From Undibacterium parvum (lineage in GTDB: Bacteria > Pseudomonadota > Gammaproteobacteria > Burkholderiales > Burkholderiaceae_D), in assembly GCF_003955735.1 (NCBI RefSeq), contig NZ_CP034464.1, positions 1,054,001 through 1,118,000 of the forward strand: DNA of 64,000 nt. Reading direction: 5' to 3'. Shown in pieces: positions 31,918 to 40,777 of this stretch (position 1 is the stretch's first letter; the number at the start of each line of letters is the position of its first letter). Made by a program: the position numbers and the translations under genes. The notes under the pieces are model-generated. The model was not told the DNA's origin and did not search any database. It saw nothing but the letters and a program-made list of their open reading frames with translations.

Positions 31918-32769
31918 TCAAGACTGTGATGCATTTTCTACCTGCGGCTGTGCTGAAGTTTTGCGCCGGATGCTACGCATGACAAGATATTGCTTACGAA
32001 ATTCCAGGCCACGCTGTGGCCAATTGCGTGCGTATTCGGTCAAGCTCGCTTGTACAGCGCCAAAATCCTCGCCGTTGACGCGGCAATCCACCGCCAACTT
32101 ATCCTGACTATCACGCGAGACAAACATACGCAGACCCAAAAATTCTTGGCTTTGCAGCAGATCATGCAAAGCCGCCGTGCTTTCAGTAAACAGGCAGCAA
32201 GGACAAAACGGATGCAGCTCTGCTGCGCTGGCCGGCAGTGTCGCCAGATGCGCCACTGGCCCTAGCAATACTTGCCGGTACAGCGATTTGCCATCAGACT
32301 CATCACCGGCCACCACGCTCATTTCTATCACGGTGCAGTCTAAGGGCGTCTCACGAGTCGCGTCGGTCAGGACCACCAAGTCCATTTGCGTCCAGGCGCG
32401 AAACCCTTCAGCGATCGCCGCAGCCTCGCTGACCCCGATCGCATGTTGATATTCAGCGATCCCGTTTGGAAAAAAATCGGGATGCGCGACATACATTTTG
32501 GTGCAAGTGCGCACCCGGCCATCGGCCAAAGTGATGGATTCTATAGGCTCCACCTGCAGTAGCAAGCCACTACTCAGCCTTAAGCCAGTGGCATGCCACG
32601 CGAACTCGATTCCTTCCAGTAGCAAGAGATCAGCCAGCGCCTGCATCAGCGCAGGGTCAGCCACAGGCACAGCAGCTGCTGCCGACGAACTTGCAGCACC
32701 CGCCACAGGCGATTTGGCATTCGCGGAGAGTTTTTTCTTGAAAGAATTAAAAATAGTGATGAGTGACAT
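31918..32769 (-). CDS. Uncharacterised 283-residue protein (possibly DUF6348-like)
   Basis: The N-terminal 40 residues are basic then Ala-rich (AGAASSSAAAAVPVA) and look like a linker. Residues ~45-270 form a compact alpha/beta region with IEFAWHATGLRLSSG, TCTKMYVAHPDFFP and a CPCCLF motif near residue 195 that could bind metal. There is no signal peptide or membrane segment. The order of strands recalls the poorly characterised DUF6348 family, but I hold that loosely. It is separated from the NRAMP gene downstream by ~300 bases that hold nothing I recognise. Confidence 0.6.
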   Translation of the reverse strand: MSLITIFNSFKKKLSANAKSPVAGAASSSAAAAVPVADPALMQALADLLLLEGIEFAWHATGLRLSSGLLLQVEPIESITLADGRVRTCTKMYVAHPDFFPNGIAEYQHAIGVSEAAAIAEGFRAWTQMDLVVLTDATRETPLDCTVIEMSVVAGDESDGKSLYRQVLLGPVAHLATLPASAAELHPFCPCCLFTESTAALHDLLQSQEFLGLRMFVSRDSQDKLAVDCRVNGEDFGAVQASLTEYARNWPQRGLEFRKQYLVMRSIRRKTSAQPQVENASQS

Positions 32770-32937
32770 AAAAAATTGCGCTAAAAAAGAGACGGCACAA
32801 GCAGCAGCGCCAAACAGCGCATTGTACGTTTTTTCAGTCAGTATGGGCGATGCGCATGGCTATGACGATACTGTAAGCTAGCCACCCAGTACAACACCAG
32901 CCTATGTCACACCTAGAGAGTTTTTAAAATAGGCACA

Positions 32938-33010
32938 GGCCCAGCGCGCATATTCCATGCGCCCCGCAGGCCAGGCAAGCCGGAGACCCGCATAGAATAT
33001 GCGCGGCAGG
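32938..33010. repeat. Dispersed palindromic repeat, copy 2
   Basis: The left arm (CCAGCGCGCATATTCCATGC from 32941) matches copy 1 exactly. The right arm (CGCATAGAATATGCGCGG, from 32989) has one substitution and a small insertion. It lies in the 361-base gap between two minus-strand genes; I see nothing else in that gap. Confidence 0.8.
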
Positions 33011-33130
33011 CACGCTGGCATTTGGAGTTTCGACTTTAGACTGATGCGCAAGGAATCAAGCACGTGGAAATTTGAGCAGAGTGAAGCGAGTTTCAAGCTC
33101 ACTTCCCTGCTCTATCTTAGAGCGCCTACT

Positions 33131-34285
33131 TTATTGCTTTTGACCGCTGAAGGTACCTTGCGCTGGCGAGTTGCCGCCCCATTGCCACATACCCATAACA
33201 GCACCGCTTTGCGCGTCGATACTGCCCATGAATTGGGCTGCACCGGCTTTGCCGGCGCCGGTCAAGATAAATTCACCGATCTGGCTAATCGTCCCAGAGA
33301 CGGTAAAGTTGGTTTTGTACTTACTCGACACACCCATGCCTGTCATGGCGCCACTGTTATTGACCATCACGTTGACCGTACCATTATCGTCACCGGTAAA
33401 TTTCACTGCATACATACCACCCAGGCCTGAAGCCGCACCGCCATTATTTGAGCTGGCCAGTGGCGTGTAATTGCTGTTAGCCGAAGTCGCTTCACGCGAA
33501 TTGGTGGCGCGAATAGAGCCTGCTGCATTACGCTTTGAAGAGGCCGAAGTGGCTTGTATGAGTTGCGGTTTATCGCGAATCGCCAGGGCAATTTTATTGA
33601 AGTTATCGAGTAAACTTGCGGCTATCAATTTGCCTTCCGGCGTCTTGCTATAGCCACCAGCGCTGGCCCAGCCCATGCCACCCCAGCCCCAGCCATCGAG
33701 GCTAAAATTCATTTTACTGGCCTGACCTTCGGCACTTGCGACTTGTATCCCTGAGCGCACGTCGGCTAATAACAAAGTCGTTTCCGCTTCCTTAAATTTA
33801 ACCCCGCCAGCCAGGCCGCCCAGAGCACCTAGGGCACCTGGTAAGCGACCAAACAAGCCACCGAGAGCACCATTCATGCCGCCGGTATCTTCCGAGAATT
33901 GGATTGCTGGTGTCATCACAAAATCGGCCGCCTGCAATTGGCCGCCACCGACGTTCGAGCCATCTTGCATTTGCCCGGCAGCTGCCAGCGCACGTTCTTG
34001 CTGCAAATTTTGCATAGCGACGCCACGTTCCACGATCGTAAAGCAGCCCGATTCTTGCGCGATCATGCGCAACATAGTCGATGGCGAACCTAATTTATAG
34101 CGCCCCAGATAAGTGAGTATCTCGCTTTGTGGCTCGGCTATCGCCAGTGTGCCAAAATTGCGATTACATTTTTCTATGGTACCCAGTTCGGCCGCCTTGG
34201 CCACCACAGGTGCGCTAGATAGCAGCAAGGTCGCTGACAACAAGGCCAATTTGCCAGACGAGACTAAGGGAAATAACTGCTTCAT
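33131..34285 (-). CDS. CsgG-like secreted protein with extra C-terminal domain
   Basis: The 384-residue protein starts at ATG 34285 with GGAG upstream and has a signal peptide ending ...VVAKA|A. Residues ~35-235 match the CsgG/curli-assembly fold: TLAIAEPQ, SPSTMLRMIAQESGCFTIVE, MQNLQQERALAAAGQMQDGS and ADFVMTPAIQFSED. The lipobox of true CsgG is absent, so it is probably periplasmic rather than an outer membrane lipoprotein. A Ser/Ala/Asn linker leads to a ~110-residue C-terminal domain rich in Gly and Thr (VKFTGDDNGTVNVMVNNSG...). No curli genes are nearby. The role is unknown. Confidence 0.72.
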   Translation of the reverse strand: MKQLFPLVSSGKLALLSATLLLSSAPVVAKAAELGTIEKCNRNFGTLAIAEPQSEILTYLGRYKLGSPSTMLRMIAQESGCFTIVERGVAMQNLQQERALAAAGQMQDGSNVGGGQLQAADFVMTPAIQFSEDTGGMNGALGGLFGRLPGALGALGGLAGGVKFKEAETTLLLADVRSGIQVASAEGQASKMNFSLDGWGWGGMGWASAGGYSKTPEGKLIAASLLDNFNKIALAIRDKPQLIQATSASSKRNAAGSIRATNSREATSANSNYTPLASSNNGGAASGLGGMYAVKFTGDDNGTVNVMVNNSGAMTGMGVSSKYKTNFTVSGTISQIGEFILTGAGKAGAAQFMGSIDAQSGAVMGMWQWGGNSPAQGTFSGQKQ

Positions 34286-34436
34286 GCGCTCTCCAAAAAT
34301 GCTTATTTATTAATAAAGTGCAGGAGTATAGCGCGAATTTATAGGGAGATTCCCGGGATTTTTCTGATAATGGCTAATTTTGCAAACTATTACACTCTTT
34401 TACACTAAGCTCAGCTAGACATCGTCGGCCTTTGCA

Positions 34437-35009
34437 CTATTTACATTGCCTGAGCAGTTCGTCCGTCAGCAATAATTGAGCATATTCCCCCTGTAAGTTA
34501 CTCAGTGACATGCAATGTATCTGCTCGGCGGTTTGCATTGTTCCTTTGCAGTCTGTACTATCAAACGTAAAACAGGCGTCACTCACTACGGCCACCTTAA
34601 AACCCAGGCAAGCGGCACTGCGCGCACTGGCCTCTACCGAATAATTGGTGGCAACCCCGACCATTGCCAATTGCCCGATACCGCGCCTATGCAGCCACTG
34701 CTCCAAACCGGAATTGCAAAACGCATCGGTGACGTTTTTTTCCATGACATGTTCGCTGGCCAAGGGCGCGAAACGCGGCTGTATCTGAGCCCCCGCTTGC
34801 CCAGGCCAAAACACGGATTCGGGCGAACGTGACATATGCCGCACATGCACGATGCTGCGTCCGGCGGCGCGCCATGCCGCCAGCAAAAGCGCGATATTGT
34901 CTTCCGCCTCAGGCATATTTCTAGGCCCTAAACGCGGTTCCGTCATACCTTGCTGCAAGTCGATGAGGATGAGGGCGGCATTAGCCGCCTGAAACGTGGA
35001 CTGTGTCAT
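34437..35009 (-). CDS. Isochorismatase-like hydrolase with Ser at the nucleophile position
   Basis: From ATG 35009 the product has 190 residues (TTG 35024 is an alternative). ALILIDLQQGMTEP has the catalytic-type Asp (D17) and MEKNVTDAF the Lys (K91). The third triad residue, normally Cys in a 'G..T..CV..TA' motif, is Ser here: GVATNYSVEASARSA (S124). Some isochorismatase-fold subfamilies do carry Ser at this place. The substrate cannot be told. The gene lies downstream of the DUF2804 gene on the same strand with a ~46-nt gap. Confidence 0.78.
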   Translation of the reverse strand: MTQSTFQAANAALILIDLQQGMTEPRLGPRNMPEAEDNIALLLAAWRAAGRSIVHVRHMSRSPESVFWPGQAGAQIQPRFAPLASEHVMEKNVTDAFCNSGLEQWLHRRGIGQLAMVGVATNYSVEASARSAACLGFKVAVVSDACFTFDSTDCKGTMQTAEQIHCMSLSNLQGEYAQLLLTDELLRQCK

Positions 35010-35055
35010 AAAGCTGTGCTTCAAATTTTAAAAAGGGCTTGCGCGAACGAGCACA

Positions 35056-36102
35056 TCACCAGCGTGAAAAATGGTCTTCGGTGACTCCCACCAAATTGGC
35101 TATAGGGCGGCGCGGCGCGTCCTTGCCCGCTTTGACCCAGCCGCTGAAAGTCCCTATCGGTTGCAGATAGCGGCTGGCGGCAATCAACAGATTTTTATTT
35201 TCGCTACGACAGCCTTCAGGCTGAAACTGCAGATCGAGCAAGCCATCCTCGGTATAGATATGCCAGGGCAATAAGGGCTGCTTGGCATCAAATTCAAAAT
35301 GTGCAGCCCCTAGAGAAATAAGCTGCCCATCTAGCCACAAGGCGTTTTCATTATCCCCGAAATAGCCCGCTTGCAGATTGAAGCCCAGCTCCAGATTATG
35401 CGCCGAGGCCCAGCGCCAGGCAGTCTCACGCGCCAGAAAGCCATTACTATGATCGAAACTGGCGATGCCACCGTCCAGTGCAAATTCACGCCCCTTAATC
35501 TGAACGCTGCCGCGCAAAGGCAGGCCAGCCGATTTCACCGTGGCATGCACGTTGCCTCCCTGCACTGGTCCAATCGCGCTTAAAAATGGGGCCGCGGTGC
35601 GTGCATCAAAACTGGCGTCAATTGCGAAATCGCCGCATTGCAGCGTCAGCTGATAAGTCTCGCTAGCGGCCAGATGACGATAATCGATACGATTATTCAG
35701 AAAGCGAAAGCTGCTAGCCGCACCATCGGCTGGATGCGTATTGAGTGTCGCACTCAGGCCAGGCAAGCCATCCCGAGAAAAACTCGCCAGCATGCGTTGC
35801 GCCCGTCGATCAAAGGCATACGCAAAGGCAGTATTGGTCCAACCCACATCGACGATCGCAATGCCGCAAAAAATATCGTCTGTCGCCAGCGCCACATATT
35901 GCCAGTGTTTATGATGGAAGTGCTGCCATAGCCGACTACGTTGATGCGGAGCCGCCAATCCGCGCCAGTCTATCTGCGTCAAAGGGCCAGCATATTTACC
36001 AAAATTAACACTGCCATCGGCAGCCAGCACGCTGCGCGGTGCTGCGGCTAAAGTCAGGTCGGAGTCAGCGGCGCGCGCCACGACTGAGTTTAAAACTGTC
36101 AT
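35056..36102 (-). CDS. DUF2804 family protein
   Basis: The 348-residue protein matches DUF2804 in layout: FGKYAGPLTQIDW near the start, RLWQHFHHKHWQYVALATDD, a GWTNTAFAYAFDR segment and FDHSNGFLARETAWRWASA in the middle, with a PIGTFSGWV segment near the end. The fold is mostly beta-strand and may relate to lipocalin-like AttH domains. No function is established. There is no signal peptide. It may be co-transcribed with the isochorismatase-like gene. Confidence 0.75.
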   Translation of the reverse strand: MTVLNSVVARAADSDLTLAAAPRSVLAADGSVNFGKYAGPLTQIDWRGLAAPHQRSRLWQHFHHKHWQYVALATDDIFCGIAIVDVGWTNTAFAYAFDRRAQRMLASFSRDGLPGLSATLNTHPADGAASSFRFLNNRIDYRHLAASETYQLTLQCGDFAIDASFDARTAAPFLSAIGPVQGGNVHATVKSAGLPLRGSVQIKGREFALDGGIASFDHSNGFLARETAWRWASAHNLELGFNLQAGYFGDNENALWLDGQLISLGAAHFEFDAKQPLLPWHIYTEDGLLDLQFQPEGCRSENKNLLIAASRYLQPIGTFSGWVKAGKDAPRRPIANLVGVTEDHFSRW

Positions 36103-36174
36103 AGAGTCAGAGAGAGTGAAATAGAGTCAAATGCAAAATGGAGTACCAAGTCGCTAAAAATTAAAAACCGGCAG

Positions 36175-36250
36175 GCCCAGTGCGCATATTCCATGCGCCT
36201 TTGCCGAGCATATGGCTGGCAGCCCGCACTGGCTATGCGTCTTGGGCTAG
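36175..36250. repeat. Dispersed palindromic repeat, copy 3 (degenerate right arm)
   Basis: The left arm (GCGCATATTCCATGCGCC at about 36183-36200) matches copy 1 apart from one upstream base. The right arm is decayed: CGCACTGGCTATGCGTCTTG. It lies between the DUF2804 and NIPSNAP genes. Confidence 0.72.
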
Positions 36251-36279
36251 TGCATGGGAACGGGCAAACTTAGATCGAT

Positions 36280-36585
36280 TTATTCAAACACGGGTCGAAA
36301 GAAGGAGCGCTCATAGCTAATGATGCAACGGGTTTTTTCGGCATATTTGAAGGCTTCTATGCAATCGTGATCGAGGAAGGATTTTTCTCTATATTCCTCA
36401 TACAGTGCCAAGGACGGAAAACTGAAGATCGCCAGCGCGATATTGCTGGCACCTTCCGATGGTAGAAAATAACCGTGATGATCACCACCGAATTTCGCCA
36501 CTAAGGGTATCCACATTTTTCCGTAAGTCTCAAATTCCTTGAGTTTATAGGTATCAATCACATAGCGCAGGTAACAGGTAATCAT
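36280..36585 (-). CDS. NIPSNAP family protein
   Basis: This 101-residue protein is a complete dimeric alpha/beta-barrel-like domain. YLRYVIDTYKLKEFETYGKMWIPLV, GYFLPSEGASNIALAIFSF and LALYEEYREKSFLDHDC are the typical NIPSNAP elements: an initial strand, the heme- or ligand-facing region and the helix. The usual small proteins of this family have no settled function. It is a single gene on the minus strand. Confidence 0.8.
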   Translation of the reverse strand: MITCYLRYVIDTYKLKEFETYGKMWIPLVAKFGGDHHGYFLPSEGASNIALAIFSFPSLALYEEYREKSFLDHDCIEAFKYAEKTRCIISYERSFFRPVFE

Positions 36586-36756
36586 AGGTTTTCTTAAAAT
36601 TGTACAAAGTTGTGTTAAACCGCATCAAATAGACAAATAATTAATTTCTGAATTCTACCTAGCATTTGATTTTTAGGGAAATAGTGTGCAATCTGCATGG
36701 TTTGCGCTCTATACTTGCAACTAGATCTTTGACGAATTAAGTATCTGGAGATACAG

Positions 36757-37545
36757 ATGCACACGCCTATCTCGCTCACCTCCCTAAGCGCCAGCATGCT
36801 GGCTCACTTGCAGTTAATCCTTTTGCTTTGCTTACCCCTGAGTGCCGTGCACGCGGCCGAGCGTGAACTCATCATAGGAACTATTGCAGTGAGCCCTTTC
36901 GGCTTTCTTGATAGCACCGGCAAACCTAGCGGTATCATGTATGAAATTAGCAATCGCATCGCCGAAGAAGCGGGCCTACCCTTCAAAAACAACATAACAC
37001 CGTATGCCCGCACGGTGCTTGATTTGGAGTATGGCAATGCCGATGTCATCATCCGATATAGCAATGCTGACTTAACTAAAGTTGCACATCAAGTTATTTC
37101 TGTGCTGGCGCTACCGAGTTTCATCATAGGAAAAAATTCGAGTAGTTTTTTGCGCCTGGCTGACCTGCACGGTAAAAATGTGGGCGTCCTACGCGGTGGC
37201 AATTTTGATGCAAATTTTGCGGCCGATACGGCAATCAAGAAATATGCGGTTAATGATTATGAGCAAGCCTTCAAGATGATGATGGCCGGCCATCTCGATG
37301 CAGTCATAGGCTCAAATATCGGCCTGTATTACACCGCGCAAAAACTAGGTATCGCCACCAGCGCGCTGAGCCCCCCCTTAGTGCTGAGCACACAATATTT
37401 TGTGTTGCACGTCTCAAAAAAGAGCGCCAATGAACCGCTCTTAAAAGACTTAAAGGGCGCGGTGGAGAGGCTGCAAAAACGTGATGCTTTCACGCCCATC
37501 ATCAACAAGTACATGGGATATTATCCGTGGCAACAGCAGAAATAG
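36757..37545 (+). CDS. Periplasmic solute-binding protein, family 3-like
   Basis: The 262-residue protein starts at ATG 36757 with GGAG upstream and has a signal peptide ending AVHA|AERELI. Residues ~35-260 form a type II periplasmic binding fold: IIGTIAVSPFGFLDSTGKPSG, GNADVIIRYSNAD, LADLHGKNVGVLRGG and AGHLDAVIGSN. Such proteins bind amino acids or small acids, but this one stands alone without ABC permease genes. Similar orphan proteins in Oxalobacteraceae are common. It could be an amino acid sensor or part of a distant transporter. Confidence 0.8.
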   Translation: MHTPISLTSLSASMLAHLQLILLLCLPLSAVHAAERELIIGTIAVSPFGFLDSTGKPSGIMYEISNRIAEEAGLPFKNNITPYARTVLDLEYGNADVIIRYSNADLTKVAHQVISVLALPSFIIGKNSSSFLRLADLHGKNVGVLRGGNFDANFAADTAIKKYAVNDYEQAFKMMMAGHLDAVIGSNIGLYYTAQKLGIATSALSPPLVLSTQYFVLHVSKKSANEPLLKDLKGAVERLQKRDAFTPIINKYMGYYPWQQQK

Positions 37546-37762
37546 AGACTGGCTTAATATTCCCTGCCCAGTGAGTGGACAGAGAATTCATTCCTTTTGA
37601 AAACATTGCAAATAAGGCATAAATAAATATTTCCATGCGGAAATAAAATTACTGTAGACAGCTCGCCACAAATGTCCTAGTCTTGAGTTCAGCACGCAAT
37701 TTTCTTGTTTATATTTTCGTCTGAATCCTTTTTATCCTCCACGCAAGCCTAACATTTCACTC

Positions 37763-37796
37763 TGATACAAATTTGGTTTCAGCAGAATTTGTATCA
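37763..37796 (+). promoter_or_regulatory. Inverted repeat upstream of the cyanate cluster
   Basis: TGATACAAATT (37763-37773) and AATTTGTATCA (37786-37796) are perfect 11-base arms with a 12-base gap, 61 nt before the first gene. This may be an operator or a leader hairpin. The rest of the 312-base gap before the cluster shows no sigma-54 or NtrC consensus. Confidence 0.55.
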
Positions 37797-37857
37797 ATGC
37801 CAGCCGTGGATCTCGTTGTTTAATTGTTCCGGTTTTCATACAACAGGAGTCTTCTCC

Positions 37858-39252
37858 ATGTCTGATCAAGTTCCCATTGTCTACGATGCACACGACGCTT
37901 ACGATGCCGAGCGTCCACTCTTAATCGCCTGCGGCTGTGGCGGCAATCATGCCCCACATCAACACGCGGAGCAGCAGAGCAAACAGATCATCAGCACCGA
38001 TGTCATCAGTCGTAATTTTCTGGAAGCCGCCTTAGTCAAGGCACTGTTTCCGCACGAGCCGACCCGAAGAGCGTTCTTAAATGCCGTGGGTCGCAGCACA
38101 GCGATGGCAGCTATCGCCAGCGTCGTGCCACTGGCAAGTATGCAGGCCATGGCGCAAGAAACCAGTGGTAATTTAGAGCGTAAAGAATTGAAAGTGGGCT
38201 TTATCGCCATCACCTGCGCAGCCCCCTTGATCATGGCGGAGCCGCTGGGATTTTATAAAGAGCAAGGCCTCAATGTGCGCCTGGTCAAAACTGCGGGCTG
38301 GGGCATGATACGTGAGAAAGTGATTAAGAAAGAGCATGATGCCTCGCACTTCCTATCGCCTATGCCGCTGGCGATGAGCTTAGGCCTGGGCAATGAGCCC
38401 TTCCCCACTTCCGTCGCCACCATACAAAATAATAACGGCCAAGCCATTACCTTACACTTAAAACACAAAGACAAGCGAGATCCCAAGCAATGGAAAGGAT
38501 TTACCTTGGGCGTGCCCTTTGTCTACAGCATGCATAATTTTTTGCTGCGTTACTACCTGGCTGAATTCGGTATCGATCCGGAGACAGATGTCAAAATCGT
38601 CGCGGTGCCGCCGCCAGAGATGGTCGCCAAATTGACCGATGGCAGCATAGATGGTTTCCTCGGACCGGATCCATTTAACCAGCGTGCGGTATTTGACGGG
38701 GTTGGTTTCATCCATATTTTGTCGAAGGATATCTGGGATGGTCACCCCTGCTGCGCCTTCGGTGCCAGTGATGAATTTATCAAACAAAACCCGAATACCT
38801 TTGCGGCCTTGTTCCGTGCCATCATCAGCGCCTCACTGATCGCCAGCCTATCGACTGATCGTTACGAGATCGCTAAAACCATCGCACCGCAAGCCTATCT
38901 GAATCAACCACTGGAAGTGATCTCGCAGATATTAAGTGGCAAGTTCCCGGACGGTTTGGGTAACACGCGCTCGGTGCCGGATCGCGCTATCTTCAACCCA
39001 GTCCCATGGCAAAGTATGGCGGTATGGATGCTGACGCAGATGAAGCGCTGGGGCTATATCAAGGGCGATGTCGACTATGCGCAATTGGCCAACAAGGTAT
39101 TTTTATTGACTGAGGCAAAACATCATATGGCGCTGGCAGGCTGGAACCCGCCCAAAGGCAACTACCGCAAGCACATCATCATGGGAAAAAGCTTCGACGC
39201 ACAGAAACCGCAGGAGTATCTGAAAAGCTTTGCGATCTCGCATCAAGTCTGA
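37858..39252 (+). CDS. Cyanate/nitrate-type ABC transporter substrate-binding protein, paralogue 1
   Basis: From ATG 37858 (AGGAG upstream) the product has 464 residues. A ~65-residue N-terminal head with CGC and several His (C25, C27, H31-H36) precedes a twin-arginine-like signal, TRRAFLNAVGRSTAMAAIAS. The rest is NrtA/CmpA/CynA-like: LKVGFIAITCAAPLIMAEPLGFYKEQGL (split LKVGFIAITCAAPLIMA, EPLGFYKEQG), GFLGPDPFNQRAVF and GHPCCAFGASDEFI. It binds substrate in the periplasm and delivers it to the permease at 40778. Because cyanase is encoded in the same run, cyanate is the likely substrate. Confidence 0.85.
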   Translation: MSDQVPIVYDAHDAYDAERPLLIACGCGGNHAPHQHAEQQSKQIISTDVISRNFLEAALVKALFPHEPTRRAFLNAVGRSTAMAAIASVVPLASMQAMAQETSGNLERKELKVGFIAITCAAPLIMAEPLGFYKEQGLNVRLVKTAGWGMIREKVIKKEHDASHFLSPMPLAMSLGLGNEPFPTSVATIQNNNGQAITLHLKHKDKRDPKQWKGFTLGVPFVYSMHNFLLRYYLAEFGIDPETDVKIVAVPPPEMVAKLTDGSIDGFLGPDPFNQRAVFDGVGFIHILSKDIWDGHPCCAFGASDEFIKQNPNTFAALFRAIISASLIASLSTDRYEIAKTIAPQAYLNQPLEVISQILSGKFPDGLGNTRSVPDRAIFNPVPWQSMAVWMLTQMKRWGYIKGDVDYAQLANKVFLLTEAKHHMALAGWNPPKGNYRKHIIMGKSFDAQKPQEYLKSFAISHQV

Positions 39253-39374
39253 AGTTCTCAGCCGGTTTGATCAACTCTGCCTTGTTTTAAAAACGCACGG
39301 AAAAAACATATTGGGATTGCGCAATTGCCTCTTGATTGTTACATTATCTACAACTCACTAAGGGAGGCTATTCG

Positions 39375-40769
39375 ATGTCGCTATCCATTTTCAAACCTTA
39401 CGATCCTGAGCACAATAACAGCAGATCCTGCTGCTGCGGGCGGCACTCCAATGCGCAAGAGCATCTGGCCGATGAATTACGCCAACAAGAGCTTGCCAGC
39501 CTGAATAGGGTACGCGACCCTGAAACCCTGAACCAAGATGTGATCGAAGAAGCGCTGATGCGCGCTCTATTTCCGGACGATCATGTGCGTCGTGATTTCC
39601 TGCGCGCCGTTGGCGTGAATACCGCGCGTGCCGCTATTGCCAGTGTCTTACCGATGGCATCGCTACAGGCGATGGCACAAGAAAAAAAAGGCAGTATCGA
39701 AAAGAAGGATTTAAAAGTCGGCTTTATCGCCATCACTTGCGCCGCCCCCCTGATCATGGCTGACCCTCTGGGTTTCTATAAAAAACAGGGACTCAATGTC
39801 TCCCTTCACAAGACCGCAGGCTGGGCCTTGATACGCGACAAGATGGTCAACAAGGAATTCGATGCCTCGCATTTTTTGTCGCCTATGCCGCTGGCGATGT
39901 CTATGGGCTTGGGTACTAATCCCACACAAATGCGGATCGCCACCATACAAAACATCAACGGCCAGGCGATCACCTTGCATGTCAAACACAAGGACAAACG
40001 CGACCCGCGGCAATGGAAGGGCTTCAAACTGGCGATACCCTTTGAATATTCCATGCACAATTTTCTGCTGCGCTATTACCTGGCCGAACACGGTTTAGAT
40101 CCAGATAAAGATGTGCAATTACGCGTCACGCCGCCACCAGAGATGGTGGCCAATCTGCGTGCCGGAAATATCGATGGTTTCCTCGGTCCCGATCCTTTTA
40201 ACCAACGCGCAGTCTATGATGAAGTGGGATTTATCCACATCTTGTCGAAAGAGATCTGGGATGGTCATCCTTGCTGCGCATTTGGCATGTCGGACGACTT
40301 CGTCAAACAAAATCCAAATACCTTTGCCGCACTTTACCGTGCGGTCTTAAATGCGGCCGCCATGGCGCATGACTCTGCGCATCGCTCGCTGGTAGCCAAA
40401 GTGATTGCTCCGGTTGCTTATCTGAATCAACCTGAAACCGTGGTCGAGCAAGTGCTGACAGGGCGTTATGCCGATGGTTTGGGTAACATCAAAAACGTAC
40501 CGAACCGCGCTGACTTCGATCCCCTGCCTTGGTACTCTATGGGCGTATGGATACTGAGCCAGATGAAGCGCTGGGGCTATATCAAAGGCGAGGTCGATTA
40601 CAAGACGATCACAGAAAAAATTTTCCTGCTCACTGATGCCAAGAAATACATGAAGGAATTAGGGCAAACCAGCCCTGAATCTGGCTACAAAAAATTTAAG
40701 ATTATGGGTAAAGAATTCGATGCCAACAGCGCGGATACCTATGTCAATAGTTTTACCATCAAACGATAA
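39375..40769 (+). CDS. Cyanate/nitrate-type ABC transporter substrate-binding protein, paralogue 2
   Basis: From ATG 39375 (GGGAGG upstream) this has exactly 464 residues, the same length as the protein encoded just before it, and is similar along its whole length, so the pair arose by tandem duplication. The head carries SCCCGRH (C19-C21, H24). The signal is VRRDFLRAVGVNTARAAIAS. Ligand-site segments GFLGPDPFNQRAVYDEVGF and HPCCAFGMSDDFV are kept in both. Differences concentrate in the head and the C-terminal lobe, so the two may differ in affinity or substrate. It is followed by the permease after 8 nt. Confidence 0.85.
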   Translation: MSLSIFKPYDPEHNNSRSCCCGRHSNAQEHLADELRQQELASLNRVRDPETLNQDVIEEALMRALFPDDHVRRDFLRAVGVNTARAAIASVLPMASLQAMAQEKKGSIEKKDLKVGFIAITCAAPLIMADPLGFYKKQGLNVSLHKTAGWALIRDKMVNKEFDASHFLSPMPLAMSMGLGTNPTQMRIATIQNINGQAITLHVKHKDKRDPRQWKGFKLAIPFEYSMHNFLLRYYLAEHGLDPDKDVQLRVTPPPEMVANLRAGNIDGFLGPDPFNQRAVYDEVGFIHILSKEIWDGHPCCAFGMSDDFVKQNPNTFAALYRAVLNAAAMAHDSAHRSLVAKVIAPVAYLNQPETVVEQVLTGRYADGLGNIKNVPNRADFDPLPWYSMGVWILSQMKRWGYIKGEVDYKTITEKIFLLTDAKKYMKELGQTSPESGYKKFKIMGKEFDANSADTYVNSFTIKR

Positions 40770-40777
40770 GCTAGGCG

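Noticed and set aside
31688..31921. 77-codon minus-strand ORF between the NRAMP gene and the unknown gene
   Set aside because: Composition is not protein-like, and no ribosome site or homology by eye supports it.
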